Assembly: GCA_005503085.1 (NCBI GenBank)
Contig: SCOI01000011.1
Coordinates: 62,001-126,000 of the forward strand
Length of the DNA stretch: 64,000 bases
Reading direction: 5' to 3'
Origin: Burkholderiales bacterium C2
GTDB taxonomy: Bacteria > Pseudomonadota > Gammaproteobacteria > Burkholderiales > Burkholderiaceae_C
Shown piece after piece: positions 53,068 through 61,948 of the stretch (position 1 is its first letter; each line of letters opens with the position of its first letter). A model generated the notes under the pieces. The model did no database searches. It worked only from the letters and a program-made list of their open reading frames with translations, and had not been told where the DNA came from. The translations under genes and the position numbers were made by a program.

Positions 53068-53732
53068 CGCGCGGCCTCGTTCATCGCCATCAGTTTGGGC
53101 AGCCGCATGTCGTGCAGCTCGCCGCCCAGCGCTTGCGCCACCCGGCTGTCGTGGGTGGCCAGCACCAGGGTCGCGCCCTGCTCCCGTGCGGCCTGGCTCA
53201 GCAGGTTCAAAGCAGCGCCGGCACTCTCGTCATCGAGATTGGCGGTCGGTTCATCGGCCAGCAGCAGCTTGGGGCGGCGCAGCAGCGCGCGCGCCAGTGC
53301 CACCCGCTGGGCCTGGCCCAGGCTGAGCTGATGTGGCCGGCGCGGCGCCAGGGCCTGCAGTTCCAGGCGCTGCAGCAGCTCGTCGATGCGAGCGTGATCC
53401 ACGGGCAGGCCGGCACTCAGATAAGGCAAGGTCAGGTTGTCGCGCACCGTCAGCGCCGCGCTCAGATGCAGGCGCTGCGGCACAAAACCAAGGCAGGCGC
53501 CGCGCCAGGCGTCGCGCTGGCGCGGGCTCAAGCGTCCCAACTCGGCGCCGGCCATCTCCAGCCGGCCGGCGCTGGCGCTGAGCAGGCCGGCCATCAGGGC
53601 CAGCAGGGTGGACTTGCCGCTGCCCGAGGCGCCGCGCAGCAGCAGACCCTGGCCGGGCGGCAGACTGAGGTCGGCAAAGGCAATCTCCGGTCCCTGCGCA
53701 TAGCGGTAGCGCAGGCCCTGCAGCACTATCAT
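53064..53732 (-). CDS. ABC transporter ATP-binding protein (LolD/MacB-type)
   Basis: 222 residues. Walker A GASGSGKSTLLALM, signature LSLGQAQRVALARALL, Walker B LLLADEPTANLDDES, H-loop VLATHDSR. Partner of the FtsX-type permease with which it overlaps. Such mechanotransmission transporters pull on periplasmic substrates rather than move them across the membrane. Ten bases after msrA, so possibly read through from it. Confidence 0.9.
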   Translation of the reverse strand: MIVLQGLRYRYAQGPEIAFADLSLPPGQGLLLRGASGSGKSTLLALMAGLLSASAGRLEMAGAELGRLSPRQRDAWRGACLGFVPQRLHLSAALTVRDNLTLPYLSAGLPVDHARIDELLQRLELQALAPRRPHQLSLGQAQRVALARALLRRPKLLLADEPTANLDDESAGAALNLLSQAAREQGATLVLATHDSRVAQALGGELHDMRLPKLMAMNEAAR

Positions 53733-53742
53733 GGTCGCTCAG

Positions 53743-54276
53743 TCACTCACGCACATGGCGCGCAAAGCTCGCCAGAAACTTGTCCACCTTGCCGGCGACG
53801 ACGAAGGCGCAATAGCCCTGCTCGGGGTTACGGGCGTAGTAGTGCTGGTGATAGGCCTCGGCGGTGCTGTAGTTGCGCTCGGGCAGCAGCTCGGTGACGA
53901 CCCGGCCCTGGTGGAAGGCCTGGATCTCGTCCAGCACCTCGCGCGCCACCGCCAGCTGCTCGGGACTGCGGTAGTAGATGCCCGAGCGGTACTGGGTGCC
54001 GACATCGGCCCCCTGCGCATTCAAGGTGGTCGGGTCGTGGATGGTGAAGAAGATCTCGAGAATCTCGCGCAGCGAGATCAGCTGCGCATCGAAGCTGACC
54101 CGCACCACCTCGGCATGACCGGTCCGGCCCGAGCAGACCTGCTCGTAGCTGGGGCGGTCGACATGACCATTGCAATAACCCGACTCCACCGCAGTCACGC
54201 CGCGCACACGCTCATACACCGCCTCCAGGCACCAGAAGCAGCCTCCGCCAAGGGTGATGGTGTCTGTGTGGCTCAT
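53743..54276 (-). CDS. msrA: Peptide methionine sulfoxide reductase A
   Basis: 177 residues from ATG 54276 (MSHTDTITLGGG). The catalytic cysteine is in LGGGCFWCLEAVYERVRGV; SGYCNGHVDRPSYEQVCSGRTGHAEVV and GTQYRSGIYY complete the signature. Repairs oxidised methionine. Fifty-four bases downstream of the DUF748 gene on the same strand. Confidence 0.95.
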   Translation of the reverse strand: MSHTDTITLGGGCFWCLEAVYERVRGVTAVESGYCNGHVDRPSYEQVCSGRTGHAEVVRVSFDAQLISLREILEIFFTIHDPTTLNAQGADVGTQYRSGIYYRSPEQLAVAREVLDEIQAFHQGRVVTELLPERNYSTAEAYHQHYYARNPEQGYCAFVVAGKVDKFLASFARHVRE

Positions 54277-54329
54277 GCTGTCATCGAGAGTGGTCCTGGG
54301 CTGGGGCCGCCAGCATAGCCCAGAGTCGC

Positions 54330-57300
54330 TCACTGCGTCGCCAGCGCCAGCTCCACATGCGGGGTCCAGGTCTTGCCCGCCTCGGCCGCGTGCAGCTTGG
54401 GCGAGGCCAGGAACAGCCGGGCGTTCGGCACGCCCTTGGCGATCAGCGCGTCGCGCACGACGACGGCGCGCTCCAGCGCCAGCTGGCGCAGCGCCTCCTC
54501 GCTGACCTCGTGGCTGGCCGCCAGCATGGCCTGCATCTCGGCCATCGGCACCTCCTTGAGCATGCCGACCAGATTGCGCGGCCGGTTCGGCAGGCTGCTG
54601 GCCTTATAGACCACGCGCAGCAGGCGCTGGCGCTCGGCTTCGCTGAGCTGCAAAGCGCCGGCCTCGGCGGCCGCCTGGCCGCTGGCGTTCTGCTGGCGGC
54701 GCAGCTCGCGGCGGCGCTCGGCCAGCAGCGATTGTTCGACCTTGGCCGCCTGCACCGCCGCCCGCTCGGCCGCCGGGTCGGCCCAACCGGTCAGCGTCAG
54801 ATTGAGGCTGGGCCGGTCGGCCAGCGCCTTAGCCAGCTTGTCCAGATTGGCCGGCGCGCTGTCGGCCAGGCCGGTGCTGCCGGGGAGGAACTCGGCCTGG
54901 CTCAGGTCGGTCGAGCCACCACCGGCCAGCAGCGAGAACGGCGAGGTCAGCGCCTTGCCCAGCAGATTGACGATGAGTCGGAAGATCAGGCCGCCGATGC
55001 TGAACTCGGGGTCATCCAGCGAGCCGCTGACCGGCAGGTTCAGATCGATCACGCCATTGCCGTCCTTCAGCAAGGCCACGGCCAGCAGCACCGGCAGCTT
55101 GGTGGCATCGGGGCTGTCTATGCGCTCGCCAAAGGTCAGCTGGTTCAACACCAGCTGGTTGTCGGCCTGCAAGGCGCCGCCCGGCGCGATGCGGTAGTGC
55201 ACGCGGGTCGAGAGCTTGCCGCGATCGATCGCATAGCCGGCGTATTTGCCGGCATAAGGCGACAGCGGCGCCAGCTCGATATCGGTGGCGCTGGCCTGGA
55301 TGTCCATCAGCAGCGGTGCACCGGCCGGGTTCAGCTCGCCCTTGATCTCCAGCAGCCCGGTGCCGGCCACCTTGCCGCTCAGGTTCAGCGGCGCCATCTG
55401 CGTCTGGCCGCTGGCGAAAGTACCGAGGCTGCCGCGCAGCTCGCTGAGCTTGGCGCTGTAATTGGGCTTGACGAAGCGGTCGCTGAAATCCACGCTGCCG
55501 CCGGCCAGCCGGGTCTGGCCGATCTGCAGCTGCAGACCCGGCCCGGCAGCGGGCGGGGCGGCAGCGGCAGGCTTGGGTGCACGTTCACCCAGATTGAAAC
55601 GCCCCTGCTCATCGATGATTAGTCGGGCGTAGAAGTCGCTGAGGCTGGCCTCGCCGATATCGAGCTTCAGCGGGGTGGCGGGCCGCAGGTCCAGCTTGAG
55701 GCCGGCCAGATTCAGGGCCTGCCAGCTCAGCAGCTCTTCATCGATGCGGCGCGCACCATCGGCCTCGGTCCGGGTATGCAGCAGCCGCAGATCGGCCAAC
55801 AGCAGATCGCCCTGCGCCTGCGTCGCCAGACCCTGAGGGCCTTGCGCCAGCGCCAGCGTGCCGCGAAAACCCGCCTCGGCACGGCGCAGATGCAGGCCCA
55901 GCGCCGGGTCCAGATAGGGGTCGAGCAGCTGCAGCGGCAATCGCTCGGCGCGCAGGTTGCCACGCGCCGAGAGCTGCGGTGACAGCGCCAGCTCGCCCTC
56001 CCATTGCAGCTTGCCCAGCATGGCGGCCGCCGCGCCCCCGCTGCGGCGCTGGCCGCCGGCAGGCCGGCCCAGCTGCGCCGACAGCTGCAGCGGCGAACGC
56101 GCCTGACCCAGCTTCTGCGCCCGCAGCCGCAGCTGCTCCAGCACCAGCAGATGGGGCTGGCCGGGCACGCCGGCCAGCGGCTGCACGGCCGCATCGGTAA
56201 AACGCAGCGCGCCGCCATCGATCGCCAACGCCGCCAGCTGGGTTGACCAGGGCGCCCCCGGCTCTGCGGCCTTGGTCGGCATCAAGGCCAGCGCGCTCAG
56301 CACGCCATCGGCCGAGCGCTGCAGGGCCAGGCGCGGTTCGCGCAGGCTCAGCTGGCCCAGTGCCAGGCGGCGCGCCGCCGGCTCCAGCACCAGCTCATCC
56401 AGGCTCAGCTCCGCCATGCTGAGCAGTTCCTGCCGGCCGCTGCCGGCCAGCAGTTGCTGGGCCCGCAGCGCGTCGAGCTTGATGCCCGTGAGCGTCAGCT
56501 TGGCGCGCTGCCCGGCGTCTGCAGCCAGGGGCTGGGCAAGATCGAGCCGCAGCTGGCCCGCCAAGCGCCCCTGCATAGCCAGCGGCAGTTCGGCCTGCAG
56601 ATAAGGCGACAACCATTCGAGGGCCAGGTCTTGCCATTGGCCCGTCAGGCTCAGGGCCTCGGCCGTCAGCTCGCCGCTGCCGGACAGGGTGGCGGGCTTG
56701 CCACCCTTGAGCTTGTCCAGCTTGGCCTCGAAGCTCAGGCCGGTCTTGTCGCGCAGCGGCCAGCTCAGCGCGCTGAGCTTGAGCCCCAGATCGCTGAGGC
56801 CCAGCTCGGCCGCTGGTCGCAAGGAGTCGTCGCGCCAAGCCAGGCCGGCCTGGCGCAGCTCGAATTGCTTCAGTGCGAAACGCCAGGTGGACGGCACGTC
56901 GGGCGCGGGCCCGGGCTTGGCCGGCGGCTCAGCGGCAAACTGCGGCAGCAATAGGCGGCCGGCGGCATCGCGCTGCAAGGCCAGCTTCGGCCCGGTCCAG
57001 ACCAGCGTGTCGAGCAGCAGCTGCTTCTTCAGCGGCTGCACATCGCCCAGCCCCAGCTGCAGCCTGTCCCAGACCAGCCAGGACTTGTGCTCTCCCAGGG
57101 CCAGACCCACCTCGTCGACATCGATGCGGCCACCGAGCTTGAGTTCGGGCACCTGGCCCGGCGGCTGCGAAAACAGCAGCTGCAGCTCGGCGCTGAGCCG
57201 GCCGCGCTCGGGCCGCAGCGGCAGCTGCCGGGGCCAGTACGCCAGATACGGCTCCAGATCGAAACCCTTCAGGCTGAAGTCCAGCCTCGCCTGCCGCGTC

Positions 57301-57953
57301 TGCGCGAACGGCAGAGCCTGGGCCTTGGAACCGAAGGCCACACCATTGAGCCGGCCCGACAGCCGCGGTTCGACACGGACCTCGACATGGGCATCGAGCA
57401 GGGACACAAAGGGCAGATCGATCCGCAGATCGCTCAGCTCGTGGCGCCGTCCCATCGGCTTGTCGTCCAGCAAGACCTGGCCCCCGGCGAGGCTGAGGTT
57501 GTAGAGCGCCAGGCTCGCCCCGCCCTCGGGCTCCTCCTTCGCCGCAGGCTGGCTCCAGCGCTTGAGCAGATCGTCGATGTCGTAGCGACCGTCGGCCACG
57601 CGGCTCAGGCGCAGCAGCGGGCGCTCGATGTGCAGCGAGTCCAGCACCGGGCTGCGATGCCAGAGCGAGCGCAGCGACAGCGTCGCCTCGGTGCTGGCAA
57701 TCTCCAGCAAGGCTGCCTCGCCGGGCGCAGCGCCGGCCACCTGGACCCCTTCCAGCACCAGACCCAGGCGCCAGGGCTGGAATCGCGCCTTCTCTACGCT
57801 GACTTCGCGGCCGAGCGCCTGGCTGGCCAGACGCATGCCGGCACCCTCGACCCACCAGGGCACGGCCCACCAGGCCAGGCCGCACAGAACAAGAACGACG
57901 AGGGCCGAGCCGGCCAGACGCCGCAACCAGGGACGAGCGATGAGGGATGACAT
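54330..57953 (-). CDS. Giant AsmA-like DUF748 protein
   Basis: 1207 residues. One N-terminal membrane helix (LAGSALVVLVLCGLAWWAVPWWV), then a very long beta-repeat domain with AsmA/TamB-like blocks; DUF748 match around residues 360-1000, and a C-terminal OmpA-like part (NLDKLAKALADRPSLNLTLTGWAD). AsmA-like proteins bridge the envelope and move phospholipids to the outer membrane. Leu/Gln/Ala rich throughout. Confidence 0.85.
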   Translation of the reverse strand: MSSLIARPWLRRLAGSALVVLVLCGLAWWAVPWWVEGAGMRLASQALGREVSVEKARFQPWRLGLVLEGVQVAGAAPGEAALLEIASTEATLSLRSLWHRSPVLDSLHIERPLLRLSRVADGRYDIDDLLKRWSQPAAKEEPEGGASLALYNLSLAGGQVLLDDKPMGRRHELSDLRIDLPFVSLLDAHVEVRVEPRLSGRLNGVAFGSKAQALPFAQTRQARLDFSLKGFDLEPYLAYWPRQLPLRPERGRLSAELQLLFSQPPGQVPELKLGGRIDVDEVGLALGEHKSWLVWDRLQLGLGDVQPLKKQLLLDTLVWTGPKLALQRDAAGRLLLPQFAAEPPAKPGPAPDVPSTWRFALKQFELRQAGLAWRDDSLRPAAELGLSDLGLKLSALSWPLRDKTGLSFEAKLDKLKGGKPATLSGSGELTAEALSLTGQWQDLALEWLSPYLQAELPLAMQGRLAGQLRLDLAQPLAADAGQRAKLTLTGIKLDALRAQQLLAGSGRQELLSMAELSLDELVLEPAARRLALGQLSLREPRLALQRSADGVLSALALMPTKAAEPGAPWSTQLAALAIDGGALRFTDAAVQPLAGVPGQPHLLVLEQLRLRAQKLGQARSPLQLSAQLGRPAGGQRRSGGAAAAMLGKLQWEGELALSPQLSARGNLRAERLPLQLLDPYLDPALGLHLRRAEAGFRGTLALAQGPQGLATQAQGDLLLADLRLLHTRTEADGARRIDEELLSWQALNLAGLKLDLRPATPLKLDIGEASLSDFYARLIIDEQGRFNLGERAPKPAAAAPPAAGPGLQLQIGQTRLAGGSVDFSDRFVKPNYSAKLSELRGSLGTFASGQTQMAPLNLSGKVAGTGLLEIKGELNPAGAPLLMDIQASATDIELAPLSPYAGKYAGYAIDRGKLSTRVHYRIAPGGALQADNQLVLNQLTFGERIDSPDATKLPVLLAVALLKDGNGVIDLNLPVSGSLDDPEFSIGGLIFRLIVNLLGKALTSPFSLLAGGGSTDLSQAEFLPGSTGLADSAPANLDKLAKALADRPSLNLTLTGWADPAAERAAVQAAKVEQSLLAERRRELRRQQNASGQAAAEAGALQLSEAERQRLLRVVYKASSLPNRPRNLVGMLKEVPMAEMQAMLAASHEVSEEALRQLALERAVVVRDALIAKGVPNARLFLASPKLHAAEAGKTWTPHVELALATQ

Positions 57954-58016
57954 GCGCGCCGATTATCGGGGCAGGCGCGGCAGGACATCAGCCGGTTTGC
58001 GGCATCATGCGCGACC

Positions 58017-58817
58017 ATGAATGCCTTGCTCCAAGCCCTGCAGGATCTCAAGCCCCTTGTTCAGGTCCTGCTGCTGCCACCGGTGCCGCTGATGCTGGTT
58101 CTGGTGCTGGGCGCGGCGCTGCTGCGCCGGCACCGGCGGCTCGGCCGCGGCGTGTTCGTGCTGGGGCTGCTGGGGCTGTGGTTCTCGTTCACCGAGGTCG
58201 CGGCCGATCAGTTGCAGCAATGGCTGTTGGGCGTGCCGGCAGCGTTGACAACGGCCCAAGTTGATGGCCTGCGTGACGGCGCGCCGCAGCACAGTGCCAT
58301 TCTGGTGCTGGGTGCCGGCGTGCTGCAGATCGCACCCGAGTACGACGGGCCGACCCTGAAGCCGCTGACCCTGGAGCGCCTGCGCTACGGCGCCTGGCTG
58401 GCACGGCGCAGCGGCCTGCCGCTGGCCTTCAGCGGTGGCGTGGGCTGGGGCGGCCGGCCGGGCGATATCGGCGAAGCGCCGGTGGTGCAAGCCGTTGCCA
58501 GGGACGAGTTCGGGATCGCGCTGCGGTGGGCCGAGGGGCGCGCACGCGATACCCGCGAGAACGCCGCGTTCAGCCTGCCGCTGCTGCTGCAGGCCGGCAT
58601 CACCCGCGTGGTGCTGGTCACCCATGGTCACCACATGCCGCGTGCCGAGCGGGCTTTCCGCGAGGCGGCGGCCGGGCGCATCGAGCTGCTGCTCGCGCCG
58701 GTGGATGTGCGCGCCGACACCGCCTACCTGCCCAGCGAATGGGTGCCGTCCAGCGAAGGCTTCAGGCGGCTGCGCTATGTGGTCTACGAATGGCTGGGCC
58801 TGCTGGCCGGCAAATGA
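58017..58817 (+). CDS. YdcF/ElyC-family (DUF218) membrane protein
   Basis: 266 residues. Two N-terminal helices (LVQVLLLPPVPLMLVLVLGAA, VFVLGLLGLWFSFT), then a DUF218 domain: ILVLGAGVLQ, GLPLAFSGGVGWGG, RDTRENAAFSLPLLLQAGI and VLVTHGHHMPRAERAF. ElyC-like proteins act in envelope/undecaprenyl-phosphate homeostasis. Divergent from the DUF748 gene, 63 bases apart. Confidence 0.82.
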   Translation: MNALLQALQDLKPLVQVLLLPPVPLMLVLVLGAALLRRHRRLGRGVFVLGLLGLWFSFTEVAADQLQQWLLGVPAALTTAQVDGLRDGAPQHSAILVLGAGVLQIAPEYDGPTLKPLTLERLRYGAWLARRSGLPLAFSGGVGWGGRPGDIGEAPVVQAVARDEFGIALRWAEGRARDTRENAAFSLPLLLQAGITRVVLVTHGHHMPRAERAFREAAAGRIELLLAPVDVRADTAYLPSEWVPSSEGFRRLRYVVYEWLGLLAGK

Positions 58818-58868
58818 GCGCACAGCGCCCAATATCTGGCGGGCCTACAAACTATGCGACCCCAAAAA

Positions 58869-59048
58869 GACGAACCCCTCCCAAGCACGAGGCCGGGAGG
58901 GGTGGATGGCTGACGCCATCTTTGGGGCTCTGCAGCTATCTGCCGCAGGGCTCCTGGCGCGCAGAGACTGCGCCAGAGGGTGTACCTGTTAGACAGGCCT
59001 CACAACAGTAGGCGAGCAACGGTCGGGCTTCAAGCCTGGGACGAACCC
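58869..59048. other. Structured intergenic segment bounded by direct repeats
   Basis: The 230-base gap between the ydcF-like gene and ubiD holds a nine-base direct repeat GACGAACCC (58869-58877 and 59040-59048) and five perfect stems: CCCCTCCC/GGGAGGGG (58875-58902), GATGGC-TGAC-GCCATC (58905-58920), CTGGCGC/GCGCCAG (58954-58976), CCTGT-TAG-ACAGG (58985-58997), and GGCTT/AAGCC (around 59026-59035). Read on the minus strand the outermost stem is followed by TTCGTCTTTTT, like an intrinsic terminator. This could end ubiD or a small structured RNA; family not identified. Confidence 0.5.
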
Positions 59049-60601
59049 TAGGCTGTAAACAAACGTTGATAGAGCTCGCTCATGCGGCGATCCACCTCGG
59101 GTGTCATCGTGATGCTGCGGCCCCATTCGCGACTCGTCTCACCGGGCCACTTGTTGGTGGCGTCCAGCCCCATCTTGCCGCCCAAGCCGCTGACCGGCGA
59201 GGCGAAGTCCAGATAGTCGATCGGCGTCTGCTCGACCAGGGTGGTGTCGCGCACCGGGTCCATGCGGGTGGTGATGGCCCAGATCACTTCCTTCCAGTCG
59301 CGGATATCGACATCGTCGTCGACCACGACGATGAACTTCGTGTACATGAACTGGCGCAGAAAGCTCCACAGGCCAAACATCAGGCGCTTGGCATGGCCGG
59401 GATAGGCCTTCTTGATCGAGATCACGGCCATGCGATAGCTGCAGCCCTCGGGCGGCAGATAGAAGTCGACGATCTCGCTGAACTGCTTTTGCAGGATGGG
59501 CACAAAGACCTCGTTGAGCGCCACGCCGAGGATGGCCGGCTCGTCCGGCGGCTTGCCGGTATAGGTCGAATGGTAGATCGGCTCGGGCCGCTGGGTCAGG
59601 CGCTGAACCTCGAAGACCGGGAACCAGTCCTGCTCGTTGTAATAGCCGGTGTGGTCGCCGAACGGGCCCTCCAGCGCATGCAGATAGCCGCCCTTCTCCT
59701 TCAGCGGGATGCCGTCCTCGCTGAAGCCGGTGTAGCCGGCGGCGGCCACCGGGATATGGCCTTCCAGCACGATCTCGGCGCTGGCCGGCACCTGCAGCAT
59801 GCGACCCGCCTCGCCGACACCACTGTCCACCACCTCGGTGCGTGAGCCGCGCAGCAGGCCGGCAAACTGGTACTCGGACAGCGAATCGGGCACCGGCGTC
59901 ACCGCGCCCAGGATGGTGGCCGGATCGGCCCCCAGGGCCACGGCGATCGGGAAGGGCTGGCCCGGGTTGGCCAGCGCGAAGTCGCGGAAATCCAGCGCAC
60001 CGCCGCGATGGGCCAGCCAGCGCATGATCAGCTGGCGCCGGCCGATCAGCTGCTGGCGGTAGATGCCCAGGTTCTGGCGCAGGCGCGGATTGGCGATGCT
60101 TTGCGGCCCGCGGGTCACGACCAGCCCCCAGGTGATCAGCGGCCCGATATCGCCGGGCCAGCAGGTCTGGATCGGCAGCGACTTCAGATTGACATCCCCA
60201 CCTAAAAACTCCTGCTCCTGGCATGGCGCGCGGCGCACGGTGCTGGGTTTCATGTCCCACAGGGACTTCAGCATCTGCAGCATGCGACCGGCGTCCTTCA
60301 GCCCCTTGGGCGGCTCCGGCTCCTTCAGACTGGCCAGGACATGGCCGACGTCGCGCAGCTCCTGCAGGCTTTGCGCGCCCATGCCCAGCGCCACCCGGCG
60401 GGTCGTGCCAAACAGATTGGTCAGCGCCGGAGTCTGGTAGCCGGCGGGCTTTTCAAACAGCAGCGCCGGCCCCTCGGCACGTAAAACTTTGTCACTGAGG
60501 GCCGTCACCTCAAGTAGGGGGGATACCGGCTCGCTGATGCGGCGCAGCTCGCCCATCCCCTCTAAACCGTGCAGAAAGTCGCGCAGATCTCGGTACTTCA
60601 T
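59048..60601 (-). CDS. ubiD: UbiD-family prenylated-FMN decarboxylase
   Basis: 517 residues from ATG 60601 ([23 protein letters not shown]), the standard UbiD beginning. Decarboxylates 3-octaprenyl-4-hydroxybenzoate in ubiquinone synthesis using prenylated FMN. Conserved runs: [25 protein letters not shown]-like [40 protein letters not shown] and TRMDPVRDT. No Shine-Dalgarno precedes the ATG; TAAATT (60617-60612) may be a -10 giving a near-leaderless mRNA. Confidence 0.93.
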   Translation of the reverse strand: MKYRDLRDFLHGLEGMGELRRISEPVSPLLEVTALSDKVLRAEGPALLFEKPAGYQTPALTNLFGTTRRVALGMGAQSLQELRDVGHVLASLKEPEPPKGLKDAGRMLQMLKSLWDMKPSTVRRAPCQEQEFLGGDVNLKSLPIQTCWPGDIGPLITWGLVVTRGPQSIANPRLRQNLGIYRQQLIGRRQLIMRWLAHRGGALDFRDFALANPGQPFPIAVALGADPATILGAVTPVPDSLSEYQFAGLLRGSRTEVVDSGVGEAGRMLQVPASAEIVLEGHIPVAAAGYTGFSEDGIPLKEKGGYLHALEGPFGDHTGYYNEQDWFPVFEVQRLTQRPEPIYHSTYTGKPPDEPAILGVALNEVFVPILQKQFSEIVDFYLPPEGCSYRMAVISIKKAYPGHAKRLMFGLWSFLRQFMYTKFIVVVDDDVDIRDWKEVIWAITTRMDPVRDTTLVEQTPIDYLDFASPVSGLGGKMGLDATNKWPGETSREWGRSITMTPEVDRRMSELYQRLFTA

Positions 60602-60634
60602 AACCAATAGTAATTTAGCAAGAGGCCCATAAGC

Positions 60635-60662
60635 TTGACGGGTTATTTTTGATCCTTAGAAT
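60635..60662 (+). promoter_or_regulatory. Candidate sigma-70 promoter of the lytic transglycosylase
   Basis: TTGACG (60635-60640), a 16-base spacer, and TAGAAT (60657-60662). Both hexamers are five of six to consensus. A transcript from here would carry a leader of about 200 bases. Confidence 0.6.
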
Positions 60663-60869
60663 CCGCCTACCCTGATGACTTCAGGGTTAACCCGTGTCTT
60701 CGCCTTGGGACGGAGAAGACACCCCGCTGCCGATGGACCCGGCCCCGGAGTTCTGCCACCTCGAGTGGCAGGGCTTCATGGGATGCCGGCCCATTATCAC
60801 TGCCATGCGAGGCGGACCTGCCCCTAGCGGACCGGTCGGCCAGATGTGGCGGAGAAGAAAAGGAGTCGC
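60663..60869 (+). promoter_or_regulatory. Structured 5' leader of the lytic transglycosylase gene
   Basis: Perfect stems in series: CCCTGA/TCAGGG (60670-60686), GTGTCTTC/GAAGACAC (60694-60722) and CTGCCAC/GTGGCAG (60753-60771). No known riboswitch core was recognised. It contains a short upstream reading frame that overlaps the gene start. Confidence 0.5.
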
Positions 60870-60873
60870 ATGA
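60733..60873 (+). CDS. Possible 46-codon upstream ORF overlapping the transglycosylase start
   Basis: ATG 60733 opens a frame MDPAPEFCHLEWQGF... ending RRRKGVA, whose TGA (60871-60873) overlaps the next ATG as ATGA. The peptide has two Cys and a basic tail. Its own Shine-Dalgarno is poor. It could couple translation or be chance; no homology is known to me. Confidence 0.25.
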   Translation: MDPAPEFCHLEWQGFMGCRPIITAMRGGPAPSGPVGQMWRRRKGVA

Positions 60874-61718
60874 CAGCGCGTCGTGATTTGTTATCCCTCG
60901 CCCGCAGTGCCGCTGCGGCCACATCCTTGTTCATCAAGGACATTGGCCACGGCCTGCTGGTGGTCAGCCACAACACCCTGGCCCTGGTCGGCCTGGCCGT
61001 GGTGGCTGTTTTGCTGATGTTCAGCAGCCAGGCGGATTTGCGCCACAAGCTCGAGACCGAGGCCTTTGGCTGGCTCAATGCCCGCCAGGAGGCCCGTGCC
61101 GAGGCCTCCGGTGACACCCTGACCGGCTTCAGCGAGCCCGATGCGCTGAGCCGCGCCACGGCCGCCGACCCCAAGGACCTGTCGCGCCAGCAGGCGGCGG
61201 TGGCCATGTGGCTGTCGCGTCGCTACCGCGTCGCTCCCGAGCCGATCAGCCGCCTGGTGCAGGAGGCCTGGACCGTGGGGCAGCGTGCCCGCGTCGAGCC
61301 GACCCTGATCCTGGCCATCATGGCCATCGAGTCCGGCTTCAACCCTTTTGCCCAGAGCTCGGTCGGGGCCCAGGGCCTGATGCAGGTGCTGACCCGCGTG
61401 CATGACGACAAGTACGAGGCCTTTGGCGGCAATCTGGCCGCCTTCGACCCGATCACCAATCTGCGTGTCGGCGTGCAGGTGCTCAAGGAGTGCATCCAGC
61501 GCGCCGGCGGCATCGAGGAAGGGCTGCGCTACTACGTCGGCGCCGCCAATCTGCCCGACGATGCCGGCTATGCCAACAAGGTGCTGGCCGAGCATGAGCA
61601 GATGAAGTCGGTGATCGCCGGCCGTCCCTATGTGCCCGCGCCCAAGCCGATCCGCGAGGTCAACGGCACGCCTGCGCCGGCGCCCGCTGCGGCCGACCAG
61701 ATCGCCCTGCTGAACTGA
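60870..61718 (+). CDS. Membrane-anchored lytic transglycosylase (SLT domain)
   Basis: 282 residues from ATG 60870, set by AAAAGGAG seven bases upstream. A membrane segment (LVVSHNTLALVGLAVVAVLLMF, ~residues 32-52) anchors it. The catalytic SLT domain begins near 140: ILAIMAIESGFNPFAQSSVGAQGLMQV holds the catalytic Glu, followed by NLRVGVQVLKECI and LRYYVGAANLP. Cleaves peptidoglycan glycan strands to anhydromuropeptides. The C-terminus is Pro/Ala rich. Confidence 0.88.
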   Translation: MTARRDLLSLARSAAAATSLFIKDIGHGLLVVSHNTLALVGLAVVAVLLMFSSQADLRHKLETEAFGWLNARQEARAEASGDTLTGFSEPDALSRATAADPKDLSRQQAAVAMWLSRRYRVAPEPISRLVQEAWTVGQRARVEPTLILAIMAIESGFNPFAQSSVGAQGLMQVLTRVHDDKYEAFGGNLAAFDPITNLRVGVQVLKECIQRAGGIEEGLRYYVGAANLPDDAGYANKVLAEHEQMKSVIAGRPYVPAPKPIREVNGTPAPAPAAADQIALLN

Positions 61719-61767
61719 AACAGCTTTTGCTCGACGCCGGGCCTGCAGCCTCCGCTACACTGCAGGC

Positions 61768-61882
61768 TTCGCGCGACTGGCGATCAAGGTCACAGCCGTG
61801 ACCCGAGGTGGTGGACCACCGGGGAGCGCGAACGGTCAAGGGTGAGCAACCCGGCCGCCATCAGCCGTTCGCCTGGGCAGCC
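61768..61882 (+). ncRNA. ZTP/ZMP (pfl) riboswitch upstream of glyA
   Basis: Shows the conserved pieces of the pfl motif in order: CGCGACTGGCG (about 61772), the GTGGTGGACCACCGGGGAGCGCG stem and loop pieces (61808-61830), then CCGTTCGCCTGGGCA (61865-61879). ZTP or ZMP accumulates when 10-formyl-tetrahydrofolate is short and turns such genes on. GlyA supplies one-carbon units, a standard target. Confidence 0.92.
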
Positions 61883-61888
61883 ACGCCG

Positions 61889-61910
61889 CGCCGTCGCTCA
61901 AGCGTCGGCG
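61889..61910 (+). promoter_or_regulatory. Hairpin after the ZTP aptamer (candidate expression platform)
   Basis: CGCCGTCGC-TCAA-GCGTCGGCG pairs along nine positions with one T-T mismatch, seven bases after the aptamer core. No T-run follows and it is 38 bases before the glyA ATG, so the mechanism is unclear. Confidence 0.4.
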
Positions 61911-61948
61911 TGCGCCGTGACTCCAACCCTAGACCGCCACCATCCATC

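Noticed and set aside
53733-54329. Zur box before the ABC/DUF3299 operon or msrA
   Set aside because: No AT-rich dyad of the Zur type was seen; the ATPase gene begins ten bases after msrA.
60663-60869. Known riboswitch class (c-di-GMP, SAH, guanidine, Moco, cobalamin)
   Set aside because: None of the conserved cores of these classes could be lined up with the leader, so it is left as an unidentified structured leader.
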